NCBI RefSeq assembly: GCF_963259705.1
Contig: NC_081844.1
Coordinates: 29,280,294 to 29,344,293 of the forward strand
Reading direction: 5' to 3'
Source of the DNA: Myotis daubentonii
Taxonomy: Eukaryota; Chordata; Mammalia; Chiroptera; Vespertilionidae
Length of the DNA: 64,000 nt
A program made the translations under genes and the position numbers. Each line of letters begins with the position of its first letter. Positions within the stretch are counted from its first letter, which is position 1. The notes beneath the pieces were generated by a model. It saw nothing but the letters and a program-made list of their open reading frames with translations. It was not told the DNA's origin and did no database searches. Shown piece by piece: positions 34,277 to 45,800 of this stretch.

Positions 34277-37200
34277 TGCCATTGGTATTTTAATGGGGAT
34301 TGCAATGAATCTATAGATTCCTTTGGGTAATATGGACATTTTAATGATGTTGATTCTACCAATCCAAGAACACGGAATATTCTTCCATTTATTTATAACT
34401 TTTTCTATCTCTTTTTTCAACAACCTATAGTTTTCTGTGTACATGTCTGTTACCTCCTTGGTTAAGTGTATTCCTACGTATCTTAAATTCTTTGTTGCAA
34501 TGGTAAATAGGATTGTTTGTTTAGTTTCTTTTTCTGAGAATTCATTATCAGTGTATAAAAGAAACCATTGATTTGGGGGTGTTGATTTTGTATCCTGCTA
34601 CATTGCCAAATTTATTTATTAAATCTAGTTGTTTTTTGGTGGAGTCTTTAGGGTTTTCTATGTACAATATCATGTCATCTACAAATAATGAGAGTTTTAC
34701 TTCCTCCTTTCCAATTTGAATGCCTTTTATTTCTTCTTCTTGTCTGATAACTGTGGCTAGCACTTTCAGTACTATGTTGAGTAAGAATGATGAAAACAGA
34801 CATCCCTGTCTTGTTCCTGTTCTTAGGGGAAGTGGTTTTAGCTTTTGCCCATTGAGTCAAATGGTTTTAGCTTTTGCCCATGATGTTGGCTGTAGGTTTG
34901 TCATATATGGCCTTTATCATGTTGAGATATGCTCTCTCTATTCCCACTTTGTTGAGAGTTTTTATCAAAAATGGGTGTTGAATTTTGTCAAATGCTTTTT
35001 CTGTGTCTATTGATATGATCATGTGATTTTTGTCTTTCAATTTGTTTATATGATGTACCACATTTATTGATTTGCAAATATTGTACTAGCCTTACATCCC
35101 TGGAGTAAATTCCACTTGGTCAAGATGTATGATCTTTTTAATATACTGCTGGATCTGATTTGCTAATATTTTGTTGAGGAATTTTGCATCTATGTTCATC
35201 AGGGATATTGGCCTCTAATTCTCTTTCTTTGTAGTGTCTTTATCCGGTTTAGAATTAGGATAATGCTGGCCTCATAAGGAGCTTGGAAACGTTCCTTCTT
35301 GGATTTTTGGAATATTTGAGGAGGGTAGGTGTTAATTCTTCTTTGAGCGTTTGGTAAAACTCCTTTATGAAGCTATCTCTACATTGGATTTTGTTTGCTG
35401 CGAGTTTTTTGATTACTGCTTCTATTTCCTCAGTTGTTATTGGCCTATTCAGGTTTTCTGATTCTTCCTGATTCAGTTTTGGGAGACTATATTTTTCCTG
35501 GAATTTCTCCATTTCATCTACATTGTTCATGTTGTTGTCGTATGGTCTTTCATAGTATTTTCTTACAATTCTTTGTATTCTGTGTCCACTTTCATTTCTG
35601 ATTTTATTTTTTGGGTCTTCTTTCTTTGTTTCTTGATGAGTCTGACTAACAGTTTATCAATTTTGTTTATCCTTTCAAAGAACCAGCTCTTGGGTTCTTT
35701 GATTTTTTTATATTGTTTTCTTAGTCTCTATGTTATTTATTTCTGCTCTTATTTTTATTAATACCTCCCTTCTACTTATTCTGGGCTTTTCTTGTTCTCT
35801 TTCCAGTTCTTTAAGTGGTAGGGTTAAGAAGTTTATTATTAATTTTTCTCGTTTTTTGAGGTAGGCTTGTAGTACTATGAACTTCCCTCTAGGGACTGCT
35901 TTTGCTGTGTCCCAGAGATTTGGGATTTTTTTTTTTGTTCAGTTGCATTTGTTTCTCAAAAGGTTTTATTTCTTTCTTGATCTTGTTGGTAACTCATTCA
36001 TTTTTTAATATCATACTTGTAGCCTCTATGTGTTTGAATGTTATTGGGGTGTTTTTACTGTCTGTAGTTGATTTCTAATTTCATTCCCCCTTGATCTGAG
36101 GAGATGCTTGATATCATTTAAATCTTGAACTTGTAGAGACTTGTTTTTTGTCCTCACATTTGATCCATCTTTGAGAATGGCCCGACTGTACTTGAGAAAA
36201 ATGTATATTCTGCAAATTCGGGGTGAAATGTTCTATAATTGTCAATTAATTCCATCTGACCAAGTGTGTCCTTTAGGGTCACTGTTTCCTTGTTAATTTT
36301 TTTTCTGGAAGATCTATCCAGTGAAGTCAGTGGAGTGTTAAGTTCCCCCACTATGACTGCATTGTTGTCATTCTCTTCCTTACAATCCTCTAGAAGATTT
36401 TTATCTATCTAGGTGCTCCTGTATTGGGTGCATATGTGTTTACCAAGGTTATATCCTCTTGTTGGATGGATCCCTTTAGTATTATGTGGTGATCTTTGTT
36501 ATCTCTTGTGATGACCTTCATTTTGAAGTCTATTCTTTCAGATATGAGTATTGCTACCCCAGCTTTTTTCAATCCTTTAACTCTCATCCTGTCTGAGTCT
36601 TTTGTTCTTAGGTAGGTCTCCTGTAGACAGCATATAGTTGGGTCAGGTTTTTGTATCCATTCAGCTACCCTATATCTTTTGATTGGAGCATTCAATTCAT
36701 TTACATTTAAGGTTATTATTGATAGGTATTTATTTATTGCCATTTTAATTTTGTACTGCTAGGTTTCTCTCTCTTTGTTTCTTCTTCTCATTATAGCAGT
36801 CCCTTTAGCATTTCTTGTAATGCTGGCTTGGTGTTGATGAACTCCTCTGGCTGTGTTTTTGTCTGGGAAGCTACTACTTATTTCCCTGTCTATTTTGAAT
36901 GATAGCCTTGCTGGCTATAATATTCTTGATTTCAGATCATTGCTCCCCATTATGTTGAGTACTTCATACCATTCCTTTCTGGCCTGTAGAGTTTCTGAGA
37001 AATCAAGTGTCAGCCTTATGGGAGATCATTTGTAGGTAACAGTTTGCTTATCTCTTGTTGCCTTTTAGATTCTCATTTTGACTTTAATTTTTGGCATTTT
37101 AATTATGTTGTGTTGGGCATGGGTCTGTTGGGTTCTTCTTGCTTGGGACTTTCTGTGCCTCCTGAATTGTGTGACTTTTTCCTTTACCAGGTAGGGAGGT

Positions 37201-38553
37201 TTTATACCATTATTTCTTCAAACATGTTCTATATCCCTTTTTCACTTTCTGCCTTCTCTGGCACACCTATTGAAATATTGTTGTTTCATAGCTCTCTTAT
37301 GCTGTCAGCCTGTTGTTTCATTATTTTTTCTGTTTGGTTCTCTGATTGAGTGATTTTTTTCTACCCTGTCTTCTAATTCACTGATGTGATTCTCAACTTT
37401 CCCTAATCTGCTGTGTATTCCTCCAATGTGTCCTTTATTTGTGCAATGTCATTCTTTGTTTCTGTTTTCATAGTTACTATGTCTTCTCTTACTGTGTTGA
37501 GCATCTTTACCATTGATATTCTGAACTATCCAGTTCTGTATCAGATAAATTTCTTATCTCCATTTCATTTATCTCTTCTTCTGGAGAATTCTCTTGTTCT
37601 TTCATTTGGGTGTTGTTTCTTTTTGGCTGCCTGTTTGGGTTTGTGACTATGTATTAGGTAGCTTTTCTATGCCTCTCAATCTCTAGTGCAGGACAGTGTC
37701 AAAAGCTGTTTCTGACTAATGAGATCAAGCAAAGACTCAAAGCCTCCAGAGACCACCTATGCCTATAGACTGATTGGATTTAGTCTTGACTAGTCCTCAG
37801 GCAATTGTCCACAGGTTTAGTGAGAGTTTTTTTTCCAGCAGGATGGGGCAATTGCTTCTGCAGGGAGGATACTTATTATTATCATTCTTTTAGTGAGTTT
37901 CAGAAAAACCACATTATGGGCCTAGGTGTTTTCCAATAGTTTTTCCCCATGCCAAACCACCTAGATAGCAGTTGTCTGCATTAGAAAGATGACCTCCACA
38001 GCATAAGGTAATGACTCAGCACAGGAAACTGGGGTGTCTGCCTTCTGACCTCCAAACCCAGAGCTCCCAACCCTGTCTCCTGCTCCCACACTCCAGTTTA
38101 CTCTGTCTTCCCTCTTCCAGAGCTCAAGGTGAGTGGCTCTACAGGAATTTTGTGCATTGGCCCTTTAAGAGGGTGCCTGAATTTCTAGACTTCTTTCCCT
38201 GTCAGACAGCAACCCCACTGCTTTTCACAGCTTGGGGATTTAATTCAAAGCCTCCACCAACCCTCCCCCCCGTCCACTCCCCCACCCCACAGTTGAGATA
38301 TCTCTGCAGAACTCCAGTTGCTGTCTGTGGGAGCCTGGCCAGTCCTTTTACACCTCCTGCCTCCTACCAGTCCCTATGTGGTCTCCACTTTCCATCCTCG
38401 GTTATCAGGGTTCTCTCCAGTGAGTCTCTGTTGATTATTCAAGAAGTTTTTCCATATTTTAGTTTTGATTCCAGTTTGATCCTGGGAGCGTGTCAGTGCA
38501 GCATACACTTACTCCACCGCCATTTTTAGTCAAAGTGGCAAGAGTACGGTTTG

Positions 38554-39540
38554 CAATCCGAGAAAGTGTGCCCATCAGTTGGAAACCGTGATTTTCACAC
38601 AATGTACTGTGAGGCAGTCCTTTTAAGTCGAAGTTCTCTGGGCCCTATTAATCCACAGTCTCTAACTGTTTATAAAGAAACAAGGTATGACTCAGGGGGA
38701 CTACAAGGATTGTATGTTGAGCATGCCAATATTAGTTCCGACAATATGTGGACATTTATAAATGCAAACGATATCTGTGGAGAGAAATCATGATCCTTTA
38801 TTACATGGTTATGTCTGGGACCTGGATTGGTGGTAACAGGTCCAGGAGAAAATCATATTTTCCCTATATATATATTTCTACCTTTTACATGCTAAATCAT
38901 ATGAATATATTACCTATCAACACAAAAAATAAATATACTTTTTAATAATAATATCCTAAGAGGATGCTGATATAAGACAAATGCAAAAGCTAGCAATGGT
39001 CCACAAAAATTACTTTTTAAAACATCATAGCTATTCAGGCATCCTGACAAGAGTAGGTGAAGGGTGCTCCAGGCTCCCATTGTCCTATAAAAAGTGCTCA
39101 CCTGGGCAGTGAATTCCTATGCACATTTCAAAGCCCAGCTGAATTGTCCCTTCCCCCAAGAAACATTCTCTTACCCTGCAAGAAGCAGAGTTCTTCTCTA
39201 CTAGAGATCACACTACAGATGGCTAGGAGTGTCTGTGCTAGAGTCTGTTCCCCACTCTACCTCAGCATGGAAGACTCTGGAAGTAGACTCCTAGGAAGGG
39301 TTTGGTTAATAAGTGCATGGACGAAACTGGACTGGGCCAGGTCAAGACTTCTGAGGTGGGGAGGGGGGAGTCCCTTGCCCTCAGAGTTCCTCCACTACAA
39401 TGTGGGTGTAACAGTGAAAGGTCCCTGTTACACCCACTGGCCTTGCCCCCGAGGAAAGCCAGGCAGGGTGCACTTGTGCTTCTGTTGGAGGAGGACATGT
39501 CCTCAGGTTATTTACTCCAGGGCTTGCTGGCCAAGGGAAT
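38554..39540. other. C3 5' flank, no gene seen
   Basis: Unique-looking sequence between the outer L1 and the C3 promoter. No GPR108 exon is visible, although in human GPR108 lies upstream of C3. Reading frames such as 39,057-39,554 have no recognisable domain. Confidence 0.45.
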
Positions 39541-39548
39541 TAGGAAAC

Positions 39549-39663
39549 TATTGAGAAATCTGGGGCAGCCTCAGAAAGGGGAGAGGCCATGGGGAGTAGA
39601 GGGCTGGGCTGAGTAGGGGAAAGGTGGGAGCCAGATAAGAGGAGGCCTCCAGCAACCTCTGCT
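39549..39663 (+). promoter_or_regulatory. C3 proximal promoter: C/EBP-type block and TATA-like box
   Basis: The block TTGAGAAATCTGGGGCAGCC begins at 39,551. It resembles the acute-phase (IL-1/IL-6, C/EBP) response segment described about 100 bases upstream of the human C3 start. A TATA-like AGATAAG at 39,633-39,639 lies about 30 bases before the predicted start near 39,664, matching the usual C3 arrangement. Keeping both suggests liver/acute-phase expression is still possible. The start site is inferred from similarity, not measured. Confidence 0.7.
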
Positions 39664-39807
39664 CAGTCCTCCCTGTCCTCTCCCTCCGACCCTCAGTCCC
39701 TCTGTCCCTCTGTCCCTCCACTGTCCCTGTACCATGGGGCCTGCCTCAGGTCCCAGCCTGCTGCTGCTGCTGCTGAGCAGTCTCCCCCTGGTCCTGGGGG
39801 ACCCCAT
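39664..39807 (+). CDS. C3: C3-like exon 1 (5' UTR and signal peptide)
   Basis: The ATG at 39,734 follows a Kozak-like gtacc. Codons 1-25 encode [20 protein letters not shown] and LGDPM, a typical signal peptide expected to be cut after residue 22. The donor gtgagt follows at 39,808, splitting the Met codon AT|G as in human C3. The 5' UTR start is inferred. Confidence 0.93.
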
Positions 39808-42800
39808 GTGAGTAGTCATGACCCTGCCCCAAGCAAGGCAACTTCTGTGGTGAAGTGGGCATTTGTGGGTTCAGGTCCTTGTAGAATTCAGGGTGCACTA
39901 TGCCTGCGGAGGAGGAGTTAGTGGGGTGGAATGCTAATAAATGGGGCTGCCTGTGATTTTGAGAGTCTGTGGTTGGGTGTTTGTGAAATCCAGGCATTGT
40001 GTAGAGGGGTGTGTGGATGTTTATGAAGCTGGGGGTCTGTAGGTTCAGAGTGCAGGTGGTGTTTGGGGATTCTGTGGGTGTGGTGGTTTGACTGTACATG
40101 ATTTGGGAGTTTGCAGTTTTAGGATTTATGGGTTTCAGTGTGTGTAGAGTTGTGGCATGGGGTTATGTTGGCTGGGTTGGGGGTGGATTTAGTTGTGTTT
40201 ATAGTGCTGGGTGATAAAGGTTTAGGTAGAGGCTTGGGGTGTTCAAGGATTTGGGGTTCAAAGATTTGGTATATGTGAGTTTGGGTATGTATAGTTGGGG
40301 TGCCTGAGGGTCTGGGTGTTTAGAGACTTAGGGTGTTTAAATATTTAGGGATCTGGGTTTCATGAGTACATATGTGGGTCCCGCAACTGTGGTGTTCGAA
40401 GTCTAAAGAATTGGGGGACTTGCTGGTTGTGGTTTTGAGGTTCAGGGGTTGATGGGACCTGCAGGACCAGGGACTGGGGAGACCCCTATGCGGGCTGGAA
40501 TGTCGGTTCCCTGGGATGACCCGGTGCCCTCCTCCCACAGGTTCTCCATAATCACCCCCAACATCCTGCGGCTGGAGAATGAGGAGACGGTGGTGCTGGA
40601 GGCCCACGGTGGGACAGGTAACATTCCTGTCAAGGTTACGGTACACAACTTCCCAGCCAAGAAGCAGGTGCTGTCCAGCGAGGACACCATTCTGAACAGC
40701 GCCAATGGCTACCTGAGCACCGTCACCATCAAGGTGGGTGCACACTGGAGCCACCCCGCGGGTGCCCCGCCCCCTATGGGTCTTCTTCCCATTCCAGAGC
40801 CTCACCTATGAGCCCTGACCCTCTTAAGCCCTTCCCTTTTTTTAAATTATCATGAGAATATGCTTTCACTGAGAGGAAAGCAGAGAAACAGGGAGAGAGA
40901 GAGAGAGAAACATGATCAGTTGCCTCCAGTACACACCCTGGCTGGGGAATCAAACCCGAAACCCGGGTATGTTCTCTGATCAGGAGTTAAACCTGGGGAA
41001 CTCTTGGTGCACAGGGCCAAGCTCCAACCAACTGAGCAACACCAGCCAGGGCAGCTCTTTCTCTCTTTTATTCTCCTCCCCATTTGGGCCCCTCCTTCCA
41101 CTGGCCCGCCCCCTTCTAAGCCCCTCCCTCACTCTTAGCCCCTTCCCTTCCAAGCCAACAATCTCTATACCCCTCCTTCAGAGCCTTTTCCCCTCCAAGC
41201 CCTCTCTTCCATCAAGCCCCTCTCCTCTCTGAGTCCCCTCCCCTTTCTGGACCCCCTTCCACTACTGAGCCCTCCATCCTCTGAGCCCCCTCTCTGATCC
41301 CCTTTCCATTCCTCTCTCTGACCCCTAGCCCGTCTCTTGCCCTTGCCCCTCTCTGAGTACCCTCCTCCCCCCAAACCCGGGCAAACCAGAGAGACCAGGC
41401 AGCAGTGAGGGGCAGGCTCTGTTGTGAGGAGGGGCAGATGTGGGCCTAGCCGAAGGCCCAGAGGTTGGACGGTGGGCAAGGGGCCCTGGACCAGACCCTC
41501 CTCACGCCCTCCCCCCTCCATGCCTAGATCCCGGCCAGCAAGGAGTTAAAATCACAGAAGGGGAACAAGTTTGTGAGTGTCCAGGCGGCCTTTGGGAATG
41601 CCCCGCCAGTGGAGAAGGTGGTGCTAGTCAGCTTTCAGAGAGGGTATCTCTTCATCCAGACGGAGAAGACCATCTACACCCCAGGCTCCACAGGTAAGGG
41701 GCTGGTGGGTGGCTCAGAGGGCTGGGGCTGGGGCGTTGGGAGGGGCAGGGCCTCACTGAGCTGTCCCTTTCTCTCCTGCCACCTCCCAGTCCTCTACCAG
41801 ATCTTCACTGTGGACAATGAGCTGCTGCCTGTGGACTGGAGGATTATTGTCAGCATTGAGGTACCAGGCAGCCAGGTCCCCAGACACACTTGGGGCAGAG
41901 ACTCAAGGAGAGACTAAGAGAGAGTTTGAGAGACAGAAAGAGATACTAGGAAAGACTCTAAGGCAAGCATGTCAAACTCAAAGGCTAACAGGACCAAATT
42001 AACAAGGTCCAAGTGTATGTGGACCGCAAAAAAACGAAAGTTTTAATTTTCATAGAAACGTAGGTTTATTTCAATAGAGACATGCTGAATATAAAGGGGC
42101 TGAAGTAAATGAGTAATTATTAACATAAAATAAGAGAACATTTTAATGAAAATCAATATTTTTTCTTGAACATTAACTTACCAGACACTAATAAGTGCAC
42201 CAATTAATAAGCGTAATGCAAATAAACTTATTTTTCTTGTTCTCTGAATGCGAAATATTTCCTGTCGTGCACACCAAACAAGTCAGTCTAAGACTAATGA
42301 CATGTCAATCAGCTGCTAAAATATTCGCTGCTAGTATTAGTGGAGAGAAATGGTGCACCTGTGTGTAAGGCCCATAAGGGAAATGAATGCAACATAATTA
42401 CAGCAATCAGTCATTAGCGAATGTTGTAGTTCATTATTAATAATTATGTATAACAGGATATTATAAAAATTACGTTATAAAATTTTTATTAAAACGTTTC
42501 TTACATACCGTTATATTGGCTGGGCCACAGAAATATTCCTTGTGGGCTGCACGTGGCCCACAGGCCCTGAGTTTGACATGCTTGCTTGCCCTAAAGCAAA
42601 AATATATAGAGAGGCACAAACACAGAGGCCTAGAGACGGGCGGGTTCCCAGGGAGCCAGCATGGGGCAATGCTTGCCCCTGTGAATTCCACCTCCAGATA
42701 AACCCCTGGTCCCGGTGACTCTAGCCAGGTTACTCCCTTCCTGAGCCTAAGTTGTCTTATCTGAAGATTGGAGTAGTTACATAATGCTGGGTAGTAGTCT

Positions 42801-45800
42801 GTTCCCCCTACTGAGCCAGGAGGCACCTGTGAGCACCTGAGTCAGGTCCAGCCCCTCCTCTGCTCCCAGCCCTCCAGGACTCCTCCCTCCCTCCAGATAA
42901 AAGCTCAAGGCTTGGCTGAGTGCTTGAGTGTCTACCTATGAACGAAGAGGTCAAAGTTTGATTCCAGTCAGGGCACATGGTCAGGTTGCTGGCTAGATCC
43001 CCTTTGTGGGGCATGCAGGAGGCAATCAATCAGAGATTCACTCTCATCATTGATATTTCTCTTCCACTCCCTTCCTCTCTGATATCAATAATAAATATAT
43101 ATTTTTAAAAAAACTGAAGTCCTCCCTGTGACCTACAAGGCCCTGGATGACCTCCCTTGTCCCTTTACTGGCCTTATCTCCGCCCACTCTCCCGCTCACT
43201 CACTCTATTTCTGCCACAAAGGCCTCTTCCCTATTCCACTGACACACAAGGCAGACTCTCCTGCCCCAGGGCCTTTGAAATGGTGGTTTTTTCAGCCCAG
43301 AAAACAATCTTCCTCCAAATATTCACACTACTGGCCCATTATCTCCTTCAAGACTTTGCTCAGATGTCACCAAGGCCCCAATTTTACAGTGAGGCCTTTC
43401 TGAGCTCCTGTAAATTTTCAACCCCCTCCCATTCACACATGCACTCCATTCTCTCTTCCTGCCATCCTTTTGGCATCCTGTAAATTGGATTTATTCATTT
43501 ATTAATTGCCCCCTCTACCAAACTCTGTGGAATCTCAATTTCCTACAGGAAAGAGGGGTTTTTAAATTTTTATTTTTTTATTGATTTCAGAGAGGAAGGG
43601 AGAGGGAGAGAGATAGAAACACCAATGATGAGAGAAAATGATTGATCAGCTGCCTACTGCACGCTGCACTGGGGATTGAGCCCGCAATCCGGGCATGTGC
43701 CCTTGACCAGAATCAAACCCAAGACCCTTCAGTCTGCAGACCGACACTGTATCCACTGAGCCAAACTGGCCAGGGCTACAGGAAAGAGTTTTTATCTGTT
43801 TGTTCAGGGCCTAATTCCTGAATTCAACAAAGTGCTTGGCATATGGAGGGGCTTAATACAAAGTGATGGGAGAAGGGAGTCAGGGAGGGAGGAAGGAAAA
43901 AGCGAAATGTCACCTGGGCCGACAGCGGGGCGTTATCCAGCTACCCTGGTTTCCAAGAGAAGCCAGAGAACCAGATGTCTTTGTGGTGTCTCCCGATGTG
44001 TAACTGTTGACAAGAAATGAAATAATATGTGTGTACGCCAGATTGCTATTCTTGTAGGATAAAATGTTGAACAGAGCAATTATGTATGGCTTAGCACAAA
44101 TCAAATGCTCAGCCCAGGGCCTTGCACAAAAGTAGGCAATACATTCTAGTGATTCTTAATATTAGGGGAAAACTCATAATAATGAGCTCCTGCTTACATG
44201 AATGATGTTCCAAGGCAGAGGGGCTGTATTTATCTCTTGTTTTTAGATGTGCACATTGAGCACAGAGAAGTTAAGTAACTTGCCCAAGTCACACGGCTTG
44301 TAGGCAGCACAGTGGGATTTGAACCCAGGCTGTCCAACTCAGGTCCACGTTTTTAACTGCTGCTGCTGTAGACATGACAGAGAGTGTCCAGACACAGAGC
44401 AGGAGAGCAGGGCCAAGGGGCTAAGCCTGCTCTGAAGAACCACACCCCTCCCTGTCTATCTACAGACGCCCGAAGGCATTCCCATCAAGCGGAACTCCTT
44501 CTCTTCTCATAACCACTTTGGCATCTTGCGCTTGTCTTGGAATATCCCGGAGCTGGTCAAGTATGTCAGGTCCTCCAGGAGTGGGTTTGGGGCTCCCCTA
44601 TCCCAGGAGAAGGAGTGGGGGGCTGCCAGGTCTGACCAGATCACTCACCTGCCTTCCCCACAGCATGGGGCAGTGGAAAATAAAAGCCCACTATGAAGAT
44701 TCGCCACAGCAGGTCTTCTCAGCTGAGTTTGAAGTGAAGGAATATGGTAAGAGAAGGAGGGAGCCAAGGTGTGGGCCCTATAATGCTGGCTCAGTGCTGG
44801 CCCCTCACAGTGCTGTCTCTCTCCACCGAACCCCCCGCCCCCAGTGCTGCCTAGTTTTGAGGTCCAAGTGGAGCCTGCAGAGAAATTCTACTACATTGAT
44901 GACCCTAAGGGCCTGGAGGTCACCATCACAGCCAGGTGAGGGGCCAGGAGAGGGTCAGGAGAGGGGTCAGGTGAGGGGTCAGGTGAGACCAGATGAGGGC
45001 CTGGTGCGGGTGAGGTGAGGGGCTGGGGATTCTGGTTCCTCGCTGTGGCCAGCGGAAGTTTGTGGGGAGACTCAGCTTTTCAGGAGACTCTCCTCTCTGT
45101 GCAGGTTCTTGTATGGGAAGAATGTGGAAGGAACAGCCTTCGTCATCTTTGGGGTCCAGGATGGTGACCAGAGGAATTCACTGTCCCAGTCACTCACCCG
45201 TGTTGTGGTACCTACCAGGGGCCCCCAGAACTTCCCCCACACTGAACCCTTCCCTCTCACTCTCTGAATCCCCACCCTCCTGAGTGCCAGCCTGGATCAT
45301 ATCCCAGATCCAGGATGGCACTGGAAAGGCTGTGCTGAACCGAGAGGTCCTGCTGAGTGCGGCTCCGCAGCCCCCGCGAGAAGCTGCCCTTGTGGGAAAG
45401 TCTTTGTATGTGTCTGTCACCGTCATCCTACACTCAGGTGAGGCCTGGGCGGAAGGTGGAGGCTCAGTTCCACCATGCAGTCCAGTCTGAGAGGGGAGGC
45501 CCAACTGAGGGAGGAGGCCCAGAATGAAGGTGAGGTGAGTTTTATGATAGAGGCCCCGTCTGAGGAGAGAGGTCTGATATGAAGGCATCAGGGTCCAATG
45601 TGGGGGGAAGCCTGGCCTGAAGGGTGGCCCAGGAACACACCCTCACAGCTGACCCCCTCAGGCAGCGACATGGTGGAGGCGGAGCGCAGCGGGATCCCCA
45701 TCGTGACCTCCCCCTACCAGATCCACTTCACCAAGACGCCCAGGTTCTTCAAACCCACCATACCCTTTGACCTCATGGTGAGACCCAGGGCAAGGTTGCA

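Larger units (their letters stand above)
25397..38535 (-). mobile_element. Full-length L1 (outer), split by a nested L1
   Basis: The 18-base sequences TGGCAAGAGTATGGTTTG (25,379-25,396) and TGGCAAGAGTACGGTTTG (38,536-38,553) flank the block and differ at one base, so they are a target-site duplication. The poly(A) end is at the left (ttttaaataaatctttattg). The 5' end is at the right (...ccaccgccatttttagt), the reverse of a typical gccatct-like L1 start. ORF2 pieces occur at 25.5-27.45 kb and 34.3-36.7 kb, including [16 protein letters not shown] at 34,548-34,763, where FADD is FVDD. ORF1-like remains lie at 36.85-37.65 kb. Many frameshifts and stops show it is inactive. Confidence 0.88.
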
